A stretch of DNA of 8,521 nucleotides from CAZLLV01 sp964560325 (GTDB lineage Bacteria > Acidobacteriota > Thermoanaerobaculia > Multivoradales > DATKCC01): NCBI GenBank assembly GCA_964560325.1, contig CAZLLV010000070.1, forward strand, positions 1 through 8,521, written 5' to 3'. The position numbers and the translations under genes were made by a program. Below the pieces are notes generated by a model, which was given only the letters and a program-made list of their open reading frames with translations, searched no databases and had not been told where the DNA came from. The stretch's first letter is position 1. Each line of letters starts with the position of its first letter. Shown here piece by piece: positions 1 to 5,617 of the stretch.

Positions 1-81
1 CGCCCAGTACGGGTCGCTCCGGCCCAGCCGGTCCCAGTTCTCCTGCAGCCAGGCGACCGCGCGCGGGGGTGCTCCACTCAT
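1..81 (-). CDS. 5' end of a truncated gene, possibly a class I SAM methyltransferase
   Basis: Reading leftwards from an ATG at 81-79, 27 codons stay open to the window edge. The peptide begins MSGAPPRAVAWLQENWDRLG and continues RSDPYWA. The WDRLGRxDPxWA stretch resembles the N-terminus of many class I SAM-dependent methyltransferases, where it precedes the glycine-rich SAM loop, but no SAM motif falls inside the window, so the function is only a guess. No Shine-Dalgarno precedes the ATG. Instead TGCTACGCT (extended -10 type, hexamer at 94-89) lies seven bases upstream, as expected for a leaderless transcript. The gene is divergent from the DUF481 gene, and the 81-bp gap carries both promoters. 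Confidence 0.5.
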   Translation of the reverse strand, partial: MSGAPPRAVAWLQENWDRLGRSDPYWA

Positions 82-88
82 GATCGGG

Positions 89-97
89 AGCGTAGCA
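89..97 (-). promoter_or_regulatory. Extended -10 element for the leftward partial gene
   Basis: On the minus strand TGCTACGCT reads from 97 to 89, a TGn extension plus a TAnnnT hexamer. It ends seven bases before the ATG at 81. No convincing -35 hexamer is seen. The spacing predicts an mRNA that starts at or next to the start codon. Confidence 0.4.
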
Positions 98-103
98 GGG
101 GGC

Positions 104-122
104 GCCCGGGTACACTCCGGGC
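104..122 (+). promoter_or_regulatory. Probable -10 element of the DUF481 gene inside a small inverted repeat
   Basis: TACACT at 111-116 is a TAnnnT hexamer 46 bases before the GTG start. It sits in the 7-base spacer of a 6-bp inverted repeat, GCCGG-type arms GCCCGG (104-109) and CCGGGC (117-122). The repeat could be an operator or chance in GC-rich DNA. No -35 element is evident. Confidence 0.35.
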
Positions 123-162
123 TCCCCGGGAAACGCTCATCGACATCGACGAGGAGGCAGGA

Positions 163-1062
163 GTGACGACGAAGACGGAGCACGTTCGCGCGGCGGTCGC
201 CGCATGGCTGACCTTGGTTTTCGTGGCCGGCGTGCCGCTCGCGGCGCAGGACGAAGTTCCGGAGGAGGCCGCGGAAGCGGCGGCACAGGCTCCGGCCGGC
301 TGGACCGGCTCGGGCGCGCTGGGTGTGGTCGCGACCTCGGGCAACACCGAGACCAGCTCGATTTCCGGGCGCCTGGAGGCCGACCGCGAATGGGCTTCCG
401 GGACGCTGCGCCTGACGGCCGCGGCGCTGCGTGCCGAGAAGACGGAGACCGAGCGGCGCGCGATCGGCGCCACGCCCGACGACGTGCGGATCGTCGAGAT
501 CTCCGACACCGAGCCGACGGCCGAGAGCTACTCCGCCGCCGGCCAGTACGACCGCGAGCTCACCGAGCGGCTCTTCGCCTTCGGCAGCGCCGGCTGGGAG
601 CGCGACGAGCTCGCCGGCATCGCCGACCGGTCCACCGTCGGCGCCGGCCTGGGCCACGTCTGGGCCGACCGGGAAGAGCTCGAGTCGCGCACCAGCTACG
701 GCGTGACCTACACCCGCGAGGAGGGGACGAGCGGCCTGGAGCAGGACTTCGCCGGCCTACGCGTCTCGTGGGACTACCGGCGCCTGCTCACCGAAACCAC
801 CACCTACACCCACGCGCTGGTGGTGAACGAGAACCTCGACGACACCGACGACCTGCGGGCCGACCTGCTGGCGTCGATCGCGGTCGCGATGACCGAGCGG
901 CTGGCGCTCGAGGTGAGCGGTCAGGTGAAGTTCGACAACCAGCCGGCGTTCGAGGCGGTCCCGCGCGAGCTGCCCGACGGCACCCCGGCGGGCGACACGG
1001 TGCTGGTCGAGCTCGAAGAGGTCGACACGGTGCTGACGGCCTCCCTGGTGGTGAAGCTCTGA
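163..1062 (+). CDS. DUF481-family outer-membrane beta-barrel protein
   Basis: A 299-residue secreted protein of the DUF481 family, whose members (for example E. coli YdiY) are predicted outer-membrane barrels of unclear role. Residues 1-28 form a signal peptide: Lys and Arg near the N-terminus, the hydrophobic core AAWLTLVFVAGVPLAA, and likely cleavage near LAAQ-DE. An Ala/Glu-rich linker follows (about 29-45). The family signature then appears at about 47-65: GWTGSGALGV followed by TSGNTETSS. The remainder alternates polar and hydrophobic residues with many Tyr, Trp and Arg, as in transmembrane strands, and ends in a short strand, LTASLVVKL. The GTG start is favoured because GAGGAGG (151-157) lies five bases upstream and because it gives the full signal peptide. 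The gene stands alone, with a likely promoter at 111-116. A porin-like or salt-stress role is known only by family name and is not shown here. Confidence 0.85.
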   Translation: MTTKTEHVRAAVAAWLTLVFVAGVPLAAQDEVPEEAAEAAAQAPAGWTGSGALGVVATSGNTETSSISGRLEADREWASGTLRLTAAALRAEKTETERRAIGATPDDVRIVEISDTEPTAESYSAAGQYDRELTERLFAFGSAGWERDELAGIADRSTVGAGLGHVWADREELESRTSYGVTYTREEGTSGLEQDFAGLRVSWDYRRLLTETTTYTHALVVNENLDDTDDLRADLLASIAVAMTERLALEVSGQVKFDNQPAFEAVPRELPDGTPAGDTVLVELEEVDTVLTASLVVKL

Positions 1063-1076
1063 GGAGCTCCGGGCGG

Positions 1077-1082
1077 TAGACT
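1077..1082 (+). promoter_or_regulatory. -10-like hexamer TAGACT upstream of the HD-domain gene
   Basis: TAGACT starts 14 bases after the DUF481 stop and 60 bases before the next ATG. The same hexamer precedes thiI. The HD-domain gene is therefore probably transcribed from its own promoter. No clear -35 is present. Confidence 0.35.
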
Positions 1083-1136
1083 GAGAAGAGATCGAGACGG
1101 CGCAGGAACGCGGGAACCGACGAGGAGGAGCACGGC

Positions 1137-1730
1137 ATGGAGCGCGGGCAGGCGATGGCGATTCTCGACGAGCACGTGAAGGACGACGGGCTCAAGCGGC
1201 ACATGAAGGCGGTCGAGGCGGCGATGCGCCACTACGCGGTGAAGCTCGACGGCGATCCGCACGAGTGGGGGATGGCCGGCCTGCTCCACGACTTCGACTG
1301 GGAGATCCACCCGACGCTCGAGGCGCACCCGAAGGAGGGCGCGCCGATCCTGCGCCAGCGCGGCGTCGACGAAAGCGTGGTCCGGGCGATCCTCTCCCAC
1401 AACACCGAAGGCACCGGCGTCGAGCGCGAGCGGCCGATCGACTACGCCCTGCTCGCCTGCGACGAGGTGACCGGGCTGATCATCGCGGCGGCGCTCGTGC
1501 GTCCGCACAAGGACCTGCGCCAGCTCAAGGTCAAGTCGATCAAGCGCAACTGGAAGGACAAGCTGTTCGCCGCCGGCGTCGACCGCGGGCACGTGGCGGA
1601 GGCGACGGAGGACTTCAGCCGAGAGTGCTTCGGCGGCAAGCTCGAGCTCTGGGAGCACGTCGGCAACGTCCTCGCCGCCATGCAGGAATCGGCCGAAGAG
1701 CTGGAGCTCGATGGGCGGCTCGCGGCCTGA
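1137..1730 (+). CDS. HD-domain (HDIG-like) predicted phosphohydrolase
   Basis: A 197-residue soluble protein with an HD metal-binding fold. Visible ligands in order are H22 (in KRHMKAVEA), the H51-D52 pair (in AGLLHDFDWE), H64 and H88 (in AILSHN), and D109 (in LLACDEVTG). This is the usual H...HD...H...D layout of metal-dependent phosphohydrolases. The second half, including ACDEVTG, an AAALVRPHKDL segment, and KVKSIKRNWKDK followed by FAAGVDR, matches from memory a widespread single-domain bacterial family of about 185-200 residues annotated only as HD or HDIG protein. The substrate is unknown; nucleotides or phosphorylated metabolites are typical for the superfamily. There is no signal peptide or membrane segment. 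The ATG has a strong AGGAGG (1123-1128) eight bases upstream. Neighbours do not suggest a pathway. Confidence 0.85.
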   Translation: MERGQAMAILDEHVKDDGLKRHMKAVEAAMRHYAVKLDGDPHEWGMAGLLHDFDWEIHPTLEAHPKEGAPILRQRGVDESVVRAILSHNTEGTGVERERPIDYALLACDEVTGLIIAAALVRPHKDLRQLKVKSIKRNWKDKLFAAGVDRGHVAEATEDFSRECFGGKLELWEHVGNVLAAMQESAEELELDGRLAA

Positions 1731-1755
1731 AGGACCCCGCCGGCGGCTGGACGGC

Positions 1756-1784
1756 TTGCGTGATTCGCCATTCGGCGCTACGAT
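1756..1784 (+). promoter_or_regulatory. Promoter of the toxin-antitoxin operon
   Basis: TTGCGT (1756-1761) and TACGAT (1779-1784) are separated by 17 bp, the classical sigma-70 spacing; the -35 matches TTGACA at its first three bases. Transcription would start near 1790-1792, leaving a leader of about 20 bases that carries the Shine-Dalgarno at 1800-1804. The promoter overlaps the inverted repeat at 1766-1799. Confidence 0.5.
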
Positions 1785-1799
1785 GAGTGCCGAATGGCG
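1766..1799 (+). repeat. Perfect 11-bp inverted repeat, putative antitoxin operator
   Basis: CGCCATTCGGC at 1766-1776 is repeated in exact inverted form as GCCGAATGGCG at 1789-1799, with a 12-base spacer. Arm centres are 23 bp apart, about two helical turns, so two protein subunits could bind one face of the DNA. The left arm lies between -35 and -10, the -10 TACGAT lies in the spacer, and the right arm covers the expected transcription start just before the Shine-Dalgarno. This is the layout expected of an autorepressed toxin-antitoxin operon; binding by the downstream antitoxin is an inference. Confidence 0.6.
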
Positions 1800-1810
1800 G
1801 GAGGTGCGCG

Positions 1811-2242
1811 ATGACGGCAGCGGAGATCTACGAAACACTCGGTGGCCGGACCGTTCTCCACGTGGAGAGGATCGGCCTGACGGAGCTCGGGGAGCAGGTC
1901 CGGAAGGGCCTCCCCTACGGATCGTTGGAGGCGCTCATGGAGCGGTTCGGCCTGAGCCGCGAGACCGTCGCGGAGGCCCTCCAGCTTCCCCCCCGCACGC
2001 TCGCCCGCCGGAAGCGGCAGCTCCGGCTCGACCTCGACGAGTCGGACCGGGTGTTCCGCCTGGCCCGGATCGCGGCCCAGGCGACCGAGGTGCTCGGCTC
2101 CACCGAGAAGGCCGCCCGCTGGCTGCAGCGTCCGAACCGCGCGCTCGGCGGTCGCGAGCCCCTGCGACTTCTCGACACCGACGCGGGAGCCCGCGAGGTG
2201 GAGGCCGTCCTGGGCCGGATCGAGCACGGCGTCTTCTCTTGA
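1811..2242 (+). CDS. Xre/MbcA/ParS-family antitoxin (DUF2384) of a RES toxin
   Basis: A 143-residue antitoxin-type protein. Residues about 40-70 look like a helix-turn-helix (LMERFGLSRETVAEALQLP, then PRTLARRK), suited to DNA binding. Residues about 78-143 match the MbcA/ParS/Xre toxin-binding domain: SDRVFRLARIAAQATEVLG, a WLQRPNRALGG loop, and a closing segment with LLDTDAGAREVE and LGRIEHGVFS. In this family the C-terminal domain binds the RES toxin and blocks its active site, while the N-terminal domain represses the operon. The ATG at 1811 is chosen over an upstream in-frame GTG at 1787 because GGAGG (1800-1804) is well placed for it, and because the GTG would lie inside the operator and near the likely transcription start. 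It precedes the toxin gene by four bases and probably couples its translation. Confidence 0.85.
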   Translation: MTAAEIYETLGGRTVLHVERIGLTELGEQVRKGLPYGSLEALMERFGLSRETVAEALQLPPRTLARRKRQLRLDLDESDRVFRLARIAAQATEVLGSTEKAARWLQRPNRALGGREPLRLLDTDAGAREVEAVLGRIEHGVFS

Positions 2243-2246
2243 GGCT

Positions 2247-2732
2247 GTGAAGCTCGCCCTCCCCCGGACGGTCTGGCGCCTGGTGCGAAGTCACCGCGCC
2301 GGCAACGCCTTCGACGGCGAGGGTGCGCGGCTCCACGGAGGGCGGTGGAACCACCCGGGGGTGCCGGCGGTCTACACGGCCGCCACGCTCTCCCTCACCG
2401 CGCTCGAGATCCTCGTCCACCTGGAGATCGAAGACGCTCCGGACGGCTGGCTCGCGATCGCCGCCGAGCTTCCGGAAGGTCTGGATGTCGAAAAGCTCGA
2501 AGCCGGGGACCTGCCGGCGGACTGGCGGAGCTACCCCGCGCCGGAATCTCTCCGGGATCTCGGGGCGAGCTGGCTGCAGGCCGGTCGAGCCCCCGTCCTG
2601 GAGGTCCCGTCGGTCGTGGTCCCTCGGGAGCGTAATTACATCTTGAACCCGCGTCACCCGGACCTGGAGACGATCCGGATCGGAACGCCCGAGCCGTTCT
2701 CCTTCGATCCGAGGCTGCTGCCGAGCGAGTAG
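2247..2732 (+). CDS. RES-domain toxin (NAD+-targeting family)
   Basis: A 161-residue RES-domain protein covering the whole length of the family. Key residues visible are R33 in the HGGRWNHPG loop, Y43 (AVYTA), S49, E54 in LTALEILVHLE, and S122 in EVPSVVVP, followed by a RERNYILNPRHPD segment. These fit the conserved Arg, Glu and Ser that name the family. Characterised members break down NAD+ (MbcT, Photorhabdus Res) or ADP-ribosylate a target (ParT), and they stop growth unless bound by an Xre/MbcA antitoxin; which activity applies here is not visible. The GTG start lies four bases after the antitoxin stop with only GAGG very close upstream, so translation likely depends on coupling to the antitoxin, keeping toxin output low. 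The stop codon TAG also forms part of the likely mnmA -10 element. The protein looks intact. Confidence 0.9.
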   Translation: MKLALPRTVWRLVRSHRAGNAFDGEGARLHGGRWNHPGVPAVYTAATLSLTALEILVHLEIEDAPDGWLAIAAELPEGLDVEKLEAGDLPADWRSYPAPESLRDLGASWLQAGRAPVLEVPSVVVPRERNYILNPRHPDLETIRIGTPEPFSFDPRLLPSE

Positions 2733-2735
2733 CAT
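2730..2735 (+). promoter_or_regulatory. -10-like hexamer for mnmA overlapping the RES stop codon
   Basis: TAGCAT begins with the toxin gene's own TAG stop and ends nine bases before the mnmA ATG. Transcription would start within a few bases of the ATG, and the interval has no Shine-Dalgarno, so mnmA may be read from a leaderless mRNA independent of the toxin-antitoxin operon. No good -35 is seen. Confidence 0.35.
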
Positions 2736-2744
2736 CAGGCGACC

Positions 2745-3863
2745 ATGCCCACCGCGGTCCTCCTCTCCGGCGGCGTCGACAGCTCGGTGGCGCTGCTGCG
2801 CCTGCGGGAGGCGGGGGAGCGGGACCTCACCGCCTTCTTCCTCAAGGTCTGGCTGGAGGAGGAGACGTTCGGCTTCGCAGACTGCCCTTGGGAGGACGAT
2901 CTCGCCTCCGCCCGCGCGGTCGCCGAGGCGCTCGGTATTCCCCTCGAGGTGGTGCCGCTCCAGCGCGAGTACCGGGAGCGGATCGTCGCCTACGCCGTCG
3001 ACGAGCTCCGGGCCGGCCGCACGCCGTCGCCCGACGTGCTGTGCAACCGGCACATCAAGCTCGGCGCCTTCCTGGAGGCGGTCGGCGGCGGGTTCGACAC
3101 CGTCGCCTCGGGGCACTACGCCCGAGTGGTGGAGCGCCCCGCGCCGGGCGAGGCGTCCGGTCGGGCGCTGCGCTGGCTGGCGACCGCCGCCGATCCGGTC
3201 AAAGACCAGACCTACTTCCTGTCCCAGCTCACCGCCGCGCAGCTCGCCCGCTGCCGATTCCCGCTCGGCGACCTGACGAAGAGCGAGGTCCGGGAGATCG
3301 CCGAGCGCCACGGCCTCGCCACCGCCCGGCGCCCGGACAGCCAGGGGCTCTGCTTCCTGGGCGAGATCCCGTTCGACGCCTTCGTCCGCGCCCACCTGGG
3401 CGAGCGGCCGGGGCCGATTCGCGAGGCCGGCACCGGGCGCACCCTCGGCGAGCACCGCGGCCACTGGTTCTACACGCTCGGGCAGCGCAAGGGGCTGGGG
3501 CTCTCCGGCGGGCCCTGGTTCGTGACCGGCAAGGGCGTGGACGACGACACGGTCTGGGTGACCCACGGCGATCGGCTGGCGGAGGCGGCGCCCGACCGGT
3601 TCACGGTGCCGGCGCCGCACTGGATCACCCGGGCGCCGGCGATCGGCGAGGGCGATCGACCGGAGGCCCCGGGGCTCCGCGTCAAGGTCCGCCACGGCCC
3701 GGCGACCTTCGGCTGCCGCGTCGAGCCCGCCGCCGGCGCGGCCCAAGGCGCCCTCGCCGTCACCCTCGAGCGCCCCGACCCGGGGCTCGCGCCGGGGCAG
3801 TTCGCGGTCTTCTACGACGGCGAGCTCTGCCTCGGGGGCGGGGCGATGGAGGTCGCCCCGTAA
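2745..3863 (+). CDS. mnmA: tRNA-specific 2-thiouridylase MnmA
   Basis: A 372-residue ATP-dependent enzyme that places sulfur on C2 of the wobble uridine 34 of tRNAs for Lys, Glu and Gln (s2U34), using persulfide sulfur passed from a cysteine desulfurase directly or through a relay. The PP-loop SGGVDSS is at 8-14. The catalytic Cys is C100 in SPDVLCNRHIKLG and the persulfide-carrying Cys is C203 in DSQGLCFLGEIPF, so both active cysteines are present. The central domain shows GHYARV and KDQTYFLSQL, and the C-terminal barrel ends with GQFAVFYDGELCLGGG, the normal family ending. Length matches the family (about 360-380). The FFLKVWLEEE, CPWEDDL and GGPWFV segments resemble plant/organelle-like MnmA more than the E. 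coli enzyme. No Shine-Dalgarno precedes the ATG (see the hexamer at 2730-2735). It converges on thiI. Confidence 0.95.
   Translation: MPTAVLLSGGVDSSVALLRLREAGERDLTAFFLKVWLEEETFGFADCPWEDDLASARAVAEALGIPLEVVPLQREYRERIVAYAVDELRAGRTPSPDVLCNRHIKLGAFLEAVGGGFDTVASGHYARVVERPAPGEASGRALRWLATAADPVKDQTYFLSQLTAAQLARCRFPLGDLTKSEVREIAERHGLATARRPDSQGLCFLGEIPFDAFVRAHLGERPGPIREAGTGRTLGEHRGHWFYTLGQRKGLGLSGGPWFVTGKGVDDDTVWVTHGDRLAEAAPDRFTVPAPHWITRAPAIGEGDRPEAPGLRVKVRHGPATFGCRVEPAAGAAQGALAVTLERPDPGLAPGQFAVFYDGELCLGGGAMEVAP
3839..3860. terminator. Hairpin at the mnmA-thiI junction, possible bidirectional terminator
   Basis: CGGGGCGA (3839-3846) and TCGCCCCG (3853-3860) form a perfect 8-bp GC-rich stem with a 6-base loop. 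The stem ends right at the mnmA stop codon and 21 bp from the thiI stop. It could stall polymerase from both converging genes. There is no T-tract on either strand, so it is not a classical intrinsic terminator, and the stem lies within coding sequence. Confidence 0.4.
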
Positions 3864-3881
3864 ACGCCGTCCTCCTCGCCC

Positions 3882-5432
3882 TCAGCCCAAGAACGCCGGT
3901 GAGACGAGTGACGCCGCGAGCGGGTCCTCCTCGGTCTCGCGCCGCAGCATCTCCCGCGCGCCGCCCGCCACGTGGAAGGCGCGGAAGCCCTCCGCCTGCA
4001 TCGCCTCGGCGAGGTGGGCGCTCTTCAAGCCGACCTCGCAGTAGAAGACCCAGGTGCCGCCCTTCGGCAGGTGGCGGTGCCCTTTGAGCGCGTCGAAGAA
4101 GTCCATGTGCTCGGCGCCCCCCGCGTGCCAGGCGTCGTAGGCGGTGCGGCTGCGCAGGTCGACCAGCCGCGCCCCCTCCGGGACCCGGTCGATCTCCAGC
4201 TCCTCGGCACCGAGCTCCGCCGGGTCGAGCGCACGCAGGTCGACCACCTTCCGCTCCGCGAGGGCGCGCGCGACGATCTCCGGATCGATCTCGGCCACCT
4301 GCGCATCGAGCGCCCGCGCCGTCGCCCGGGTCGCCGGACGCCGGGGCAGGATGGCGCAGTACTCGTCGACCGCCGACGACAGCTCGTAGGTGCCGATCGC
4401 CTTGGAGCGGTCGATGATCTCCTCCTTGTTGAAGCCGAGGAGGGGGCGAAGGATCGGTAGCTCGATCGGCCGCGAGACGGCGGCCAGGTTCTGCGGCGTC
4501 TGGGACGAGACCTGGCCGATCGCCTCGCCGGTGACGAGCGCCGAGCGGGCGGACGGACCCGAGCCGCCGAGCTCGCCGGCCAGCCGCTCGGCTGCAAGCA
4601 GCATCAGCCGCTTGAGCACCACCTGCCAGTAGCGCGGCGTGACCCTCTCCTGGATCTCGAGCACCAGCGGCCGGAAGTCGACCTCGTGCAGGCTCGGCCG
4701 GTCGCCGTGGCTCCACTGCGACGCGATCACCTTCATCACCCGCAGCACGCCGAGCTCGTGGGCCGTGCCGCCGAGATTGAAGAAGACGTAGTCGAGGGCG
4801 ACGCCGCGCCGGAGCATCATCCACGACGCGACGGCCGAGTCGAACCCGCCCGAGACGAGCGACAGGGCGCGCGCCTCGGTGCCGAGCGGCAGACCGGCGG
4901 GACCGGGGATCTTCTCGCGGAAGAAGTAGGCGTGGCCGGCGTGGAGCTCGACCCGCGCCGTCACCTCCGGGTTCGACAGGTCGACCCGCCGGGCGCGTTC
5001 GAGGAGCGCCGTGCCGAGCTCGATCTCGACCTGCTTCGAGCGGATCGGGATCTCGCCCCGGTCGCCCGAGCGCCGGGCACGCACCGCGAAGCTCCGGCCC
5101 GCGACCGCGTCGCCGAACACCTCGACCCCGGCGGCCACCACGTCCGCGAGGTCGCGCCACGGCCGGCGCTCGGCGGGGGAGTACGACTGGAGGCCGAAGG
5201 TGCGGGCGATCACCTCGCCCGCCGCGCCCGGTACCGGCTCGTCGGCGTGGACGAAGATGCGGCTCCACTCCCGCTCGAGCCTCGCCTCGACGCCGGCCTC
5301 GGCCAGCCCGTCCGCGAGGTTCTTCGCCAGGCGCTTGGCGAACCGGGCGCGGGTGCGCGGCGCCTTGATCGTCACCTCGCCGGAGAGGCGGAGGAGATAG
5401 ATCCGGCGGCCGGTGTCGGGAGTCTCGGGCAT
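3882..5432 (-). CDS. thiI: tRNA 4-thiouridine synthase ThiI with C-terminal rhodanese domain
   Basis: A 516-residue sulfurtransferase that makes s4U at position 8 of tRNA and, in many bacteria, also feeds sulfur to thiamine thiazole synthesis through ThiS. Residues 1-80 are the ferredoxin-like domain, starting IYLLRLSGEVTIKAP. The THUMP domain follows to about 175. The PP-loop SGGFDS is at 194-199, and GEAIGQVSSQT (302-312) is the conserved adenylation segment. C359 (DEYCAILPRRP) matches the Cys344 position of E. coli ThiI. A complete rhodanese domain occupies about 395-500 with its persulfide Cys at C465 (FYCEVGLKS), so this is the long form able to accept sulfur itself. E. coli ThiI is 482 residues. 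The ATG at 5432 gives the expected N-terminus; the reading frame stays open 71 codons further upstream, but that extension is not ThiI-like and crosses the likely promoter. No clear Shine-Dalgarno is seen. Confidence 0.95.
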   Translation of the reverse strand: MPETPDTGRRIYLLRLSGEVTIKAPRTRARFAKRLAKNLADGLAEAGVEARLEREWSRIFVHADEPVPGAAGEVIARTFGLQSYSPAERRPWRDLADVVAAGVEVFGDAVAGRSFAVRARRSGDRGEIPIRSKQVEIELGTALLERARRVDLSNPEVTARVELHAGHAYFFREKIPGPAGLPLGTEARALSLVSGGFDSAVASWMMLRRGVALDYVFFNLGGTAHELGVLRVMKVIASQWSHGDRPSLHEVDFRPLVLEIQERVTPRYWQVVLKRLMLLAAERLAGELGGSGPSARSALVTGEAIGQVSSQTPQNLAAVSRPIELPILRPLLGFNKEEIIDRSKAIGTYELSSAVDEYCAILPRRPATRATARALDAQVAEIDPEIVARALAERKVVDLRALDPAELGAEELEIDRVPEGARLVDLRSRTAYDAWHAGGAEHMDFFDALKGHRHLPKGGTWVFYCEVGLKSAHLAEAMQAEGFRAFHVAGGAREMLRRETEEDPLAASLVSPAFLG

Positions 5433-5617
5433 GGCGGCGGGGAAAAGGAGGCGAAGGGTACGGGTTTCCAGGCAGTCTAGCAACCGGCGTTTCACGGCAC
5501 GCTGCCTGCGGCGGGAGGCGATGCTGAGCGACAGGAGGACGCGATTCCGTCCTAGGGGTTCAGAGGGGGTCGGTACGACGAAAGGTCGACGGATCGCCCT
5601 CGAGAAAGGACAGATCG
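5433..5617. promoter_or_regulatory. Divergent intergenic region between thiI and the S8 peptidase gene
   Basis: This 185-bp gap must hold the promoters of two divergent genes. The thiI element is listed separately. For the peptidase, GGTACGAC (hexamer 5574-5579) is a near match to the window's TAnnnT pattern, ending in C instead of T, 38 bases before the ATG. AAAGGA (5605-5610) is a good Shine-Dalgarno seven bases before the ATG at 5618. No tRNA, long repeat or supported small gene is seen. Confidence 0.35.
5474..5482 (-). promoter_or_regulatory. Extended -10 element for thiI
   Basis: On the minus strand TGCTAGACT runs from 5482 to 5474, a TGn extension plus TAGACT, 41 bases before the thiI ATG. 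A second TAnnnT hexamer, TACCCT (5460-5455), lies 22 bases before the ATG. The first is the better match to the other promoters in the window. Confidence 0.4.

Noticed and set aside
1935..3746. Very long minus-strand open frame across the RES toxin and mnmA
   Set aside because: It mirrors codon bias of three real genes on the other strand; no domain is recognisable.
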